Assembly: GCA_903893215.1 (NCBI GenBank)
Contig: CAITLJ010000019.1
Coordinates: 1-64,000, forward strand
Length of the DNA: 64,000 bases
Source: an uncultured Ferrovum sp.
GTDB lineage: Bacteria > Pseudomonadota > Gammaproteobacteria > Burkholderiales > Ferrovaceae
Direction of reading: 5' to 3'
A program made the translations under genes and the position numbers. Under the pieces are notes generated by a model that had not been told where the DNA came from, searched no databases, and saw nothing but the letters and a program-made list of their open reading frames with translations. This document shows positions 35,101 through 42,417 of this stretch, piece by piece. Every line of letters starts with the position of its first letter. The first letter of the stretch is position 1.

Positions 35101-36636
35101 GCGGGTGGCCAGCGCGTGCGTGGCGATGCGCACGCCATCCAGGTCGGCACCGGACAATTGCTGCATGGCGATCGCGTCAATACGCTGGTCGACCGCACGT
35201 ATGTCCTCGTGCGCAGTCTCGATGGTGGCGCGCAACAGGTCGAGGTTTTCGCGTGCCTGCTCAGGCTGCAATTGCGACAGCCGATGCTGGATGATGGCCA
35301 CCGCCGCCTCGAACTGGCGCACGCTGCGGCGGTCGCTGGCGAGCAGGCCCACGGTTAGCGGGCGCACCTCGGCCGGGATTTTCTGTTGCAGCACGCGCAG
35401 GGCGGTCTCGCCGCGCGCTGTGACCAGCACACGCCGACCGGTGGCCAGGTAATGACAGATGATGTTGGCGATGGTGTGCGTCTTGCCGGTGCCGGGTGGT
35501 CCCTGCACCGTCACGCCAGCCGCGTGTTCCAGCCGTTGCGCGATGGTCACCTGCTCCTGATTGTAGGGCAGCGGAAAATACAGGTCCTGCGCTGTGCCAC
35601 TGAGCGGGTCGCTGCGGCTGGATACCCCACGGAAATTCACCGCGACCGGCTGGTTGGCCAGCTCGGCGGGGGGCGTGACCAGCGCCGCCGGGCCGGGCGG
35701 CAGCGGGCCTTCCCCGGCCAGATGCTCCTGCAGGCGGAGCACATCCTCGGTGAGGTAGCTGGTGGCGCGCGGTCGCACGAACAGCGCCCAGCGATCTGTC
35801 ACGACCAGATGGTCACCAGCCACCGGCACTGGCACGGCGGCGTCCGCCATGATGCGATACACCCCCTCGCTGTCCAGCGAGCCGGCCACCATCCGCAGTA
35901 CGTCCTCGAAGCTGCTGGCATCAAAAGGATTGACCGGGCGGTCCTGCGTGCGCATCAGTTGGGCACGGCAGGCCGTATCAAGGTCGCTGGCTCCCGGAAT
36001 CTGGCTTGCGATGTAGGCGTCCAGCTCCAGCACGGTATCCGTGGCACGCGGACGCAGTTCGATGGCCAGACTGCGCTCATCGAGGTTGATTTCCATTGCC
36101 TGGGTCAGCACCGGGTATTCCAGCGGGATCGGGCCATCGGGGTGCGGCAGTCGCCAGCTGGCAATACCGATACCCCACACCAGTTCCTGCGGCTTGGCCG
36201 TTTCGTCAGCCTCGAGCTGGTGCTGCAGCGCAAACAATTCGCCATACAGGGCGATGGTGCGGCGGCGTGGCAGCTCGGCGTTGGCCCAGACCAGCCAGGC
36301 ATCGGTGTAGCTTGCCAGGATGGCGCGGCCTTGGGGTGCCGCGTAGTCCAGCAGGGAGGGCAGCGGTCCCTCGGGATCGGCGCTCACCTGCAGCAAGTCC
36401 TGCTGTTCGGTCGGCACGTCTGGCGGCGCCACCGGATCCAGTCGCGCCACGCGCAGCCAGATGTGATCGCCGGCCTCGAGCAGATTGAATTCCACCCCAG
36501 GCAGGTTGATCAGCGCCTGCGGACGTTTGACGAAGATACCGCTGGCTGGCATCCGATAGGAACGCGGGTTGATGTCGCGCGCCTGCTCGATGATGTACTC
36601 AAGCAGGCGGTGCAGCAGGTTGCGCGGGTCGGTCAC
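32146..36636 (-). CDS. Large SF1 helicase with C-terminal Vsr-like nuclease domain
   Basis: A protein of about 1,496 aa. The N-terminal ~350 residues match no domain I recognise. The helicase core starts with Walker A GPPGTGKT near residue 380, followed by a long helical insertion, DEAD-like Walker B VIVDEASQSD, GDDRQVSPD, GSERDILFLSLV and NVAASRARDRM, as in DNA2/UPF1-type SF1 helicases. The last ~110 residues form a PD-(D/E)xK fold of the Vsr/MTES_1575 type (ERELCTALVRNGF, HRIDLVV, AIECDGDEYHG). Helicase-Vsr fusions such as Hhe are known antiphage proteins. GTG at 36636 has GGAG 6 bp upstream and is preferred over the TTG at 36660. Codon use matches the chromosome. Confidence 0.8.
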   Translation of the reverse strand: MTDPRNLLHRLLEYIIEQARDINPRSYRMPASGIFVKRPQALINLPGVEFNLLEAGDHIWLRVARLDPVAPPDVPTEQQDLLQVSADPEGPLPSLLDYAAPQGRAILASYTDAWLVWANAELPRRRTIALYGELFALQHQLEADETAKPQELVWGIGIASWRLPHPDGPIPLEYPVLTQAMEINLDERSLAIELRPRATDTVLELDAYIASQIPGASDLDTACRAQLMRTQDRPVNPFDASSFEDVLRMVAGSLDSEGVYRIMADAAVPVPVAGDHLVVTDRWALFVRPRATSYLTEDVLRLQEHLAGEGPLPPGPAALVTPPAELANQPVAVNFRGVSSRSDPLSGTAQDLYFPLPYNQEQVTIAQRLEHAAGVTVQGPPGTGKTHTIANIICHYLATGRRVLVTARGETALRVLQQKIPAEVRPLTVGLLASDRRSVRQFEAAVAIIQHRLSQLQPEQARENLDLLRATIETAHEDIRAVDQRIDAIAMQQLSGADLDGVRIATHALATRYVSEAARHGWFDDTLSLLDHHAPPLDTDAETRLRAARRRIGRDLPYLLLRTPRADQLPGSAEIAALHGLLAQIRTIEGEVTRGELLPLQSTTASVLAAAHALLPQLEAAIQRVEQLEAAQAPWALALRHKSRNVTFSAELAAFAALSTDVTALSEARLDFLKRPVELPDSGFNNPRLREALTRATQTGKPLGLMTIASAELKAQLAAIRVAGLAPATPDDWRHVLRFVDLRDQILSFTVRWNQFAGTLELPLLQAGTDALRTAEQIAVTAQLAVAIANTEDVQLPAAAQAVFEHVPADLLRGGVKELNAVREHLVRHLTRADLAQAVAGLGALQESLAGTGGSVSARLRGFIDSQLGHPEVSAERVVARYAELLAELRRIERLADDLQCVRDAADAVEQAGAPRFALRLRTVEWEGDASLADSTTPDPALPDDWRAAWTWSRIRGHLTQIDGYDELLTLTRRRQDVESDLARMYLQLVAQAAWLATKRNASPKVLQALAGYAVAIRKIGQGTGPNALRYRRDAREAMLDAAGAVPCWIMSHARVSESLPAELGRFDLVIVDEASQSDLWALPAVLRGKKILVVGDDRQVSPDSGFISAERIQELRDRFLADQPFGTEMTPEKSLYDLAARVFAAEQVMLREHFRCVPAIIDYSNRTFYGGAIQPLRVPTQSERLDPPLIDMFVADGKRDSKDRNLAEAAAITSAIETMLADAHFQGRTLGVVSLLGIEQAKTIDALVRSRCDPIELQRRNFACGDARTFQGSERDILFLSLVVDPTNARALSGAMFEQRFNVAASRARDRMILVRSVQASDLSGKDLRLGLLEHFGKTAEPVVDPVQAQAGLIGRCTSSFERELCTALVRNGFRVVPQVQVGVHRIDLVVEGTNDRRLAIECDGDEYHGPERWAQDMARQRVLERAGWIVWRCFAADWITHPERVIEELRARLATLGIGPSAQPTGAPTRPMASAIVAVQHAMSHVSSDQKGNA

Positions 36637-36664
36637 AAGGTGCTCCGGAGGACTAGGCAACGGA

Positions 36665-36695
36665 AAAGAAAAAAGGCCACCCGGAGGGATGGCCT
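36665..36695 (-). terminator. Rho-independent terminator after hipA
   Basis: On the minus strand AGGCCA and TGGCCT (36690-36695 and 36674-36679) form a stem with a 10-nt loop, followed by TTTTTTCTTTT. It ends the hipB-hipA transcript just before the helicase gene, so the two modules are probably expressed separately. Confidence 0.75.
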
Positions 36696-36875
36696 GCCCG
36701 CAGGAATGCTACCCGACGGGCAGGGCATCGGCAACCGCACCAAGGGTCGCCGAGCGCTGAAAAATGGCTGGCAGACACGATCTGTACCTGAGTCACTGGC
36801 CAACTTGCACGACAGGTTTAAGCCGAGCCTGTCGGTCTGGGGGATTCAAAAAGTGACCTCCGGCGAAGCGTCCGT

Positions 36876-38159
36876 TCAAGTCGTTGACCTGACCCAGTCA
36901 GGCTGAAACTGCTGAATCTGCTCTGCTTCAGCGTCCGGCACGCCAGCCTCGCGCGCAAACTTCGGCCACCTGGCCACTGCGTCGCATACCTTTTGGAGCC
37001 TATCGCGAGGTGACGAGACGTCGTAGGTTTTGGCGAATTCAATCAGGTCTTCCGCTGTTATGCCCCACTCCTTTCCCCCGAGCCTCATCTGATGCGTTTG
37101 CGTCCATTTTCCCGTCGCCGGGTTGTGGGAAAAGCAAGCGTCATAGGCTGGCGCCAGATTCCACTTTCCCGCCTTGTCCATCAAGAACGCGAGATTTTTC
37201 GTGTGGTCGTCGCAGTTGACCGCGGCAATGTTGAACGCGCACCGGGTCCAAGCCTGGGCTACAGCCGTTGCGTCCAACTTAAGCCCAAGCACGGCCCGCA
37301 TGTACTGGTCGTAACTATGGATACGCGGCATGTTGAAGTCCAGGTGCATCAGAGCACAGAGAGACTGCATGTGCAGCTTCTCGTTGCCAATGCGGTCAAA
37401 TCGCTTGGTCATAAAGTGAGCGCGGCCACCCTCTTCGAGGATTTTGCAGTCACTCATGTCCACCCCAGCTTCAAGCGCCATCAGATAGTGGGCGTATTCA
37501 ACCCGCCCGAATCCTGCGGTGGTTCCGAGCTGTCCGTCGGCGCCGACGTCAAATTTCAGCAGCCAGTGCTCAAAGCCTTCGGGAACGTCAAATTGACCCG
37601 AGACTACCTGTTCGGTCTTCTGGTTCCAGCCGATTACGGCTTTGGCCCGCGCGCCGCCTGCTGAGCTTCCGATGTCGATAATGTCTTGAGCGATTGCAGA
37701 GAACTCACCTTTGAGAGCTCGTCTCGCGTCTTCGACAATTTGCGCCATATCAAGAGGTACCGATGCCGCATCGCCTCGCAGGTCTTGCTCTGCGGGCTCA
37801 AATTCCAGGGCGCCCATGCTTCGGCGTCCGACATTAAGCAGCCGCTGGAGCGTGGTGACGTCTGTCTTGCTGGTACCTTTTCGAGCAAGATATTCGTCAA
37901 TCAGCGCATTGCCGAATTTATCGGGGAGCGCGTCAGCCAGCAGGCCTGGAAGACCGTGGAACGTTTCCGTGGCCAGCGTTGGAAACCTGAACACACGCCG
38001 GGATTTCAGCTTCATCAGCAAAGGAGCCACTTCGAGTCCTGACGCCTCGAACTCAGGTGCAAAGCTAAAATCATAGAACCCGGGCTTTCCCGCCGCAGGG
38101 GCTACCGCACCCACGAACTTCCCGAACATGTTCACCCTGACAACCTTTACGTCAGCCAT
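36876..38159 (-). CDS. hipA: HipA-family serine/threonine kinase toxin
   Basis: A 427-aa HipA-like kinase. E. coli HipA phosphorylates glutamyl-tRNA synthetase and causes growth arrest. Visible motifs are the Gly-rich loop GSSAGGARAKA (164-174) with the regulatory serines, catalytic Asp317 in NCDDHTKN and metal-binding Asp340 in APAYDACFS. All key residues are present, so the kinase should be active. The start ATG is 5 bp downstream of the hipB-like stop. The gene is visibly more AT-rich than its neighbours, a sign of transfer. About 180 bp of sequence without an obvious gene separates its end from the terminator. Confidence 0.9.
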   Translation of the reverse strand: MADVKVVRVNMFGKFVGAVAPAAGKPGFYDFSFAPEFEASGLEVAPLLMKLKSRRVFRFPTLATETFHGLPGLLADALPDKFGNALIDEYLARKGTSKTDVTTLQRLLNVGRRSMGALEFEPAEQDLRGDAASVPLDMAQIVEDARRALKGEFSAIAQDIIDIGSSAGGARAKAVIGWNQKTEQVVSGQFDVPEGFEHWLLKFDVGADGQLGTTAGFGRVEYAHYLMALEAGVDMSDCKILEEGGRAHFMTKRFDRIGNEKLHMQSLCALMHLDFNMPRIHSYDQYMRAVLGLKLDATAVAQAWTRCAFNIAAVNCDDHTKNLAFLMDKAGKWNLAPAYDACFSHNPATGKWTQTHQMRLGGKEWGITAEDLIEFAKTYDVSSPRDRLQKVCDAVARWPKFAREAGVPDAEAEQIQQFQPDWVRSTT

Positions 38160-38164
38160 TTTGG

Positions 38165-38497
38165 CTATCCCCTGATTTTTCTCGGCGCGCGCTTGCGAGC
38201 CTGCTTCGCCCGTTTTTCCTCTTGTGCCAGTATGTCTAGCGGGCCGGGTAGCGCCGGGTCGGGGACGAGGGTTATCGCGTTTTCCAAGAGGTTCGTCGCC
38301 CGCAGAATTGCGATAAGGTTTCTCAAGGTAATTGCTCCAGTCTTTTCGAAGCGCTTCAGGGGTGTCAGCCCAATCCCGCTAGCCTCGGCAAGGTCCAGCT
38401 GGGACATGCCGGCACCGTTCGGCGAGATGCGCCAGGCCTTGACGGCCTCGGCGATGCGCAGGGCCACTTCGTCGTTGCTGAGCTGATACGCATCCAT
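38165..38497 (-). CDS. hipB: HipB-like XRE-family antitoxin/repressor
   Basis: A 110-aa DNA-binding protein with a helix-turn-helix at residues 31-65 (MSQLDLAEASGIGLTPLKRFEKTG). Its basic C-terminal tail, KRAKQARKRAPRKIRG, could neutralise or tether HipA. It probably represses its own operon through the palindromic boxes that begin 2 bp upstream of the start codon. No ribosome-binding site is seen, and box 1 occupies the place where one would lie. Confidence 0.88.
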   Translation of the reverse strand: MDAYQLSNDEVALRIAEAVKAWRISPNGAGMSQLDLAEASGIGLTPLKRFEKTGAITLRNLIAILRATNLLENAITLVPDPALPGPLDILAQEEKRAKQARKRAPRKIRG

Positions 38498-38498
38498 A

Positions 38499-38635
38499 GG
38501 CTAAAATTAGTCCGTTATGTTGGCTTCGTGCAGTTAATAGTCTAATATTAGACCAATGACGTTGTCGCATCAAGCCGGCGGGCTAAATTTAGTCTGTTAT
38601 GTCTTTGTTCGGCAGGTAACGGGCTATTTTTAGCC
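38499..38635. promoter_or_regulatory. Array of four operator-like palindromes, 41-bp period
   Basis: Four 14-bp boxes read GGCTAAAATTAGTC (38499-38512), GTCTAATATTAGAC (38540-38553, a perfect palindrome), GGCTAAATTTAGTC (38581-38594) and GGCTATTTTTAGCC (38622-38635). Starts are exactly 41 bp apart, about four helical turns, placing all sites on one DNA face. The consensus is about GGCTAAWWTTAGCC. The location just upstream of hipB points to cooperative binding by the HipB-like protein. Confidence 0.8.
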
Positions 38636-38831
38636 TGTTAGCGTGTCGAAGCGCTCAGATTGGGCCCGAGCCACCTGGTGGGGCCACGGGCGTCGAGTGA
38701 GCCGCAGGGTTGGGGGGGGGGCCTCGCTCTCGAACCCCACCATTGTCCACACGAACAACTTCTACCCTTGTGTATGACTACCCAAAATCTGCTAAGCGTT
38801 TTGCTAACAAACGCTGCCATGCGGCCACAAA
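38636..38831. other. Intergenic stretch without recognised genes
   Basis: Between the last operator box and the tRNA terminator. It contains a run of ten G at about 38713-38722 and a GC-rich palindromic patch near 38662-38690. No credible open frame, integrase remnant or duplicated tRNA 3' end was found by eye. Confidence 0.5.
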
Positions 38832-38867
38832 ACAAAAAGCCTCAACGACTCGCATCGTTGAGGCTTT
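38832..38867 (-). terminator. Rho-independent terminator of tRNA-Asn
   Basis: AAAGCCTCAACGA (38836-38848) and TCGTTGAGGCTTT (38855-38867) form a perfect 13-bp stem with a 6-nt loop. On the minus strand it is followed by TTTTTGTTTTG, right after the tRNA 3' end. Confidence 0.9.
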
Positions 38868-38886
38868 GTGTCTACAGCGTATTTGT

Positions 38887-38962
38887 TGGCTCCCCGACCT
38901 GGGCTCGAACCAGGGACCTGCGGATTAACAGTCCGTCGCTCTACCGACTGAGCTATCGAGGA
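38887..38962 (-). tRNA. tRNA-Asn (anticodon GTT)
   Basis: A 76-nt cloverleaf on the minus strand. The acceptor arm TCCTCGA pairs with TCGGGGA, including a T-G wobble. The D arm contains AGCTCAGTCGGTAGAGC, the anticodon loop CTGTTAA gives GTT, and the T arm contains GGTTCGAGCC. The CCA end is encoded (38887-38889). Confidence 0.96.
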
Positions 38963-38977
38963 ATCGCTAAAAACGAA

Positions 38978-39006
38978 ATTCTAGTATGACCAAAGTATCG
39001 AGTCAA
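38978..39006 (-). promoter_or_regulatory. Sigma-70 promoter of tRNA-Asn
   Basis: On the minus strand TTGACT (39006-39001), a 17-bp spacer and TAGAAT (38983-38978) form a near-consensus promoter. The -10 ends 15 bp upstream of the mature tRNA 5' end. Confidence 0.8.
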
Positions 39007-39029
39007 TACCTGCGGTCAAAATTGCGGTG

Positions 39030-40238
39030 TTACAGCACGGCTGCGATGGCGGTCACAATCGCGTCGATGTTTTTCTCGTTCATGGCAGCCACGCAGATGC
39101 GGCCACTGTCTACGGCATAGACCGAAAACTCGGCGCGCATCCGTTCTACCTGCGCCTTGTTCAGGCCCGAGAACGAGAACATGCCGTTCTGGCGGGCAAC
39201 AAAGCTGAAGTCATGGCCAGGGGCCGCCACCTGCAGCTTTTCGACAAACAGGGTACGCATGCGCTTGATGCGGTCGCGCATGCCGGCCAGTTCGCTTTCC
39301 CACATGCCACGCAGGTCATCGCTGCCCAGGATGGCGGCCACCACCTGCGCGCCGTGCGCCGGCGGGTTGGAGTAATTGGTGCGCACGATGCGCTTGAGTT
39401 GCGACAGCGCGCGCTGGGCATCCTCCTTGTTGGCGGTGACCAGCGAGAAGGCCCCGACGCGTTCCCCATAAAGCGAGAATGACTTCGAGAACGAGTTGGA
39501 TACCAGCAGCGGACGACGGGTCTCTGCAAAGCGGCGGATCACGGCACCGTCGTCGTCGATGGTGTTGCTGAAGCCCTGATAGGCCAGATCCAGGAAGGGG
39601 ATCAGGTCGCGCTGGCCGATCACCTCGATCACCTGGTCCCACTGTTCGGTGCTGAGGTCGACGCCGCTGGGGTTGTGGCAGCAGGCATGCAGTACGATCA
39701 CGGTGCCCGGCTTGGCACTGTTCAGCGCATCGATCAGGCCGGTGAAATTCACGCCGCGGGTCGCCGCGTCGTAGTACGGATAATTTCTTACCGTGAAGCC
39801 TGCGGCTTCAAACAGCGCACGGTGATTTTCCCAGCTCGGGTCGCTGATCCAGACTTCGGAATCCGGGCTGAAGCGGGCCAGGAAGTCGGCGCCGATGCGC
39901 AGGCCGCCCGTGCCTCCCAATGCCTGCACGGTTACCGTGCGCCCTTCGGTCACCGCGGTCGAACTGGCGCCAAACACCAGTGCCTGCACATGACGGTCGT
40001 ACACCACCAGGCCGTCGATCGGCAGGTAGGAGCGGGGGGAGGGGATCTGTGCCAGCTTGGCTTCGGCCTGACGCACGCACTCCAGCAACGGCACCTTGCC
40101 GTTCTCGTCGGTGTACACGCCAACGCCAAGATTGACCTTGCGCGGATTGGTGTCCTGGTTGAAGGCTTCGGTAACGCCAAGGATGGGGTCACGCGGGGCA
40201 AGTTCGACGTGGGAGAGCAGGGTAGAGGCAGCGGTCAT
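39030..40238 (-). CDS. tyrB: Aromatic/aspartate aminotransferase
   Basis: PLP-dependent class I aminotransferase of 402 aa. It interconverts aspartate, tyrosine or phenylalanine with their 2-oxo acids. Conserved blocks are VNLGVGVYTDENGKVP, YLPIDGL, HACCHNPSG, LDLAYQGF and the PLP-lysine motif NSFSKSFSLYGERVG. The C-terminus has GRICVAAMN. It resembles the TyrB/AspC subgroup Ia; choice between the two cannot be made by eye. It is divergent from uvrB, a common betaproteobacterial arrangement. Confidence 0.92.
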   Translation of the reverse strand: MTAASTLLSHVELAPRDPILGVTEAFNQDTNPRKVNLGVGVYTDENGKVPLLECVRQAEAKLAQIPSPRSYLPIDGLVVYDRHVQALVFGASSTAVTEGRTVTVQALGGTGGLRIGADFLARFSPDSEVWISDPSWENHRALFEAAGFTVRNYPYYDAATRGVNFTGLIDALNSAKPGTVIVLHACCHNPSGVDLSTEQWDQVIEVIGQRDLIPFLDLAYQGFSNTIDDDGAVIRRFAETRRPLLVSNSFSKSFSLYGERVGAFSLVTANKEDAQRALSQLKRIVRTNYSNPPAHGAQVVAAILGSDDLRGMWESELAGMRDRIKRMRTLFVEKLQVAAPGHDFSFVARQNGMFSFSGLNKAQVERMRAEFSVYAVDSGRICVAAMNEKNIDAIVTAIAAVL

Positions 40239-40332
40239 GGTGGGTCGGACGCGAATGGATCAGGTTGGAAGAGACTCGGACGAGCAGGCGCTTCACGCGT
40301 GCTACACTGAGACGTTGCAAGAGCAACATTAA

Positions 40333-42366
40333 ATGCTATCACAAGTGGTTGAAACTTTTCCGGACAGTCCGTTCCGCTTGCATCTGCCGTTCCAGCCGGC
40401 TGGCGACCAGCCGCAGGCGATCGCCAAGCTGGTCGAGGGCATCCACGACGGGCTGCAGTTCCAGACCCTGCTCGGGGTGACCGGCTCGGGCAAGACCTTC
40501 ACCACCGCCAATGTGATCGCCCGGATCGGGCGGCCCGCCATCATCATGGCACCCAACAAGACCCTGGCGGCGCAACTCTATGCCGAGATGCGCGAGTTCC
40601 TGCCGGAGAATGCGGTCGAGTACTTCGTCTCGTACTACGATTATTACCAGCCCGAAGCCTACGTGCCCTCGCGTGACCTGTTCATCGAGAAGGACTCGAG
40701 CATCAACGAGCACATTGAGCAGATGCGGCTGTCGGCGACCAAGTCGCTGCTGGAGCGGCCGGACTGCGTGATCGTGGCCACGGTCTCCGCCATCTACGGT
40801 ATCGGCAACCCCGAGGACTACCACAAGATGGTGCTGCATCTGCGCGAGAAAGAGCGGGTTGATCAGCGCGCCATTATCAAGCGCATGACCGAAATGCAGT
40901 ACACGCGCAACGATGTGGAGTTCAAACGGGGTACGTTTCGCGTGCGCGGCGAAGTGATCGACGTGTTTCCCGCGGAGAACAGTGATACGGCCATCCGCAT
41001 CAGCATGTTCGATGACGAACTGGAGACCCTCACGGCGTTTGACCCCCTCACCGGGCAGACGCTGCAACGCGTCGGGCGGTTCACCCTGTACCCCTCCAGT
41101 CACTATGTCACCCCGCGCCAGACCACGCTGGACGCGGTGGAGACGATCAAGCTCGAACTGTCCGAGCGTATGAGCTATTTCGCCCGCGAGCAGAAGCTGA
41201 TCGAGTTGCAGCGGATCGAGCAACGCACCCGCTTCGACCTGGAGATGATGGCCGAAATCGGCTTCTGCAAGGGCATCGAAAATTATTCGCGACATCTCTC
41301 CGGCCGTCCGCCCGGGGCGCCGCCGCCGACCCTGCTTGAGTACCTGCCAAAGCACTCGCTGATGTTCATCGACGAGAGTCACGTCACCGTGACCCAGGTG
41401 GGCGGTATGTACAAGGGGGACCGGTCGCGCAAGGAGAACCTGGTCAATTACGGCTTCCGCCTGCCTTCGGCACTCGACAACCGGCCGCTGCGTTTCGACG
41501 AGTTCGAGCGGCTGATGCCGCAGACCGTGTTCATTTCCGCCACACCGGCCAGTTACGAGCACGAGCATTCCGGGCAGGTGGTGGAGCAGGTGGTGCGGCC
41601 CACGGGCCTGGTGGATCCGGTGATCGAGGTGCGGCCGGCACAGAAGCAGGTCGACGACCTGCTCTCGGAAGTGAAGATCCGCACCACGGCCGGCGAGCGG
41701 GTGCTGGTCACCACGCTGACCAAGCGCATGGCCGAGGACCTGACCGATTATCTGGGTGACCATCAGGTCAAGGTGCGCTACCTGCACTCCGATGTGGATA
41801 CGGTGGAACGGGTGGAAATCATCCGCGACCTCCGCCTGGGCGTGTTTGACGTACTGGTGGGTATCAACCTGCTGCGTGAAGGTCTGGACATCCCGGAAGT
41901 CTCGCTGGTGGCCATTCTCGATGCCGACAAGGAAGGTTTCCTGCGCTCGGAGCGTTCGCTGATCCAGACCATCGGCCGCGCTGCCCGTCATCTGAACGGC
42001 AAGGCCATCCTCTACGCCGACAAGGTGACCGACTCCATGAAGAAGGCGATCAGCGAGACCACGCGGCGGCGTGACGTGCAGATCGCGCACAATCTGGAGC
42101 ATGGCATCACACCGCGCGGCGTGCAGAAACGCATCAAGGACATGATCGAGGGCATTTACGATCCGGATGCGGCACGCGACGGGATCAAGGCAGCGCAGGA
42201 TGAGGTGCGTTACGAGTCAATGACCGAGAAACAGCTGGGGTCGGCGCTGAAAAAACTCGAGAAGGACATGCTCGAGGCCGCGCGCAACCTGGAATTCGAG
42301 CGCGCCGCCAAGCTGCGTGATGAACTCAAGGCCCTCAAACAGCGTCTGTTCGTGTCTGGCGAATGA
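40333..42366 (+). CDS. uvrB: Excinuclease ABC subunit UvrB
   Basis: Damage-verification helicase of nucleotide excision repair, 677 aa. Walker [11 protein letters not shown] is near residue 52. The beta-hairpin [15 protein letters not shown] follows, then Walker B FIDESHVT, the SATPASYE motif and [18 protein letters not shown]. The UvrC-binding coiled coil is at the C-terminus ([18 protein letters not shown]). The ATG at 40333 gives a normal N-terminus. The upstream TGCTACACT resembles an extended -10; no LexA box was seen. Confidence 0.98.
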   Translation: MLSQVVETFPDSPFRLHLPFQPAGDQPQAIAKLVEGIHDGLQFQTLLGVTGSGKTFTTANVIARIGRPAIIMAPNKTLAAQLYAEMREFLPENAVEYFVSYYDYYQPEAYVPSRDLFIEKDSSINEHIEQMRLSATKSLLERPDCVIVATVSAIYGIGNPEDYHKMVLHLREKERVDQRAIIKRMTEMQYTRNDVEFKRGTFRVRGEVIDVFPAENSDTAIRISMFDDELETLTAFDPLTGQTLQRVGRFTLYPSSHYVTPRQTTLDAVETIKLELSERMSYFAREQKLIELQRIEQRTRFDLEMMAEIGFCKGIENYSRHLSGRPPGAPPPTLLEYLPKHSLMFIDESHVTVTQVGGMYKGDRSRKENLVNYGFRLPSALDNRPLRFDEFERLMPQTVFISATPASYEHEHSGQVVEQVVRPTGLVDPVIEVRPAQKQVDDLLSEVKIRTTAGERVLVTTLTKRMAEDLTDYLGDHQVKVRYLHSDVDTVERVEIIRDLRLGVFDVLVGINLLREGLDIPEVSLVAILDADKEGFLRSERSLIQTIGRAARHLNGKAILYADKVTDSMKKAISETTRRRDVQIAHNLEHGITPRGVQKRIKDMIEGIYDPDAARDGIKAAQDEVRYESMTEKQLGSALKKLEKDMLEAARNLEFERAAKLRDELKALKQRLFVSGE

Positions 42367-42417
42367 ATGCAGCCCAAAGCGCTGAGCAATATCAATGTTT
42401 CGAGGAGCACCATCGCA

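Noticed and set aside
32962-36906. Long plus-strand frames (586 and 506 codons) opposite the helicase-nuclease
   Set aside because: They are shadows of the conserved helicase frame; no domain or ribosome-binding site supports them.
38499-38635. Iterons of a replication origin
   Set aside because: Regular spacing fits, but the boxes are palindromic and sit at a hipB promoter with no rep gene; operators are the simpler reading.
38720-38750. Possible duplicated tRNA 3' end (TCTCGAACCCC) marking an integration site
   Set aside because: Only a few bases resemble the tRNA-Asn T arm; no extended identity to the gene's 3' end.
38660-38989. 109-codon plus-strand frame ending in a tRNA-like translation
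   Set aside because: It reads through the tRNA-Asn gene and its terminator in antisense; a common false gene call.
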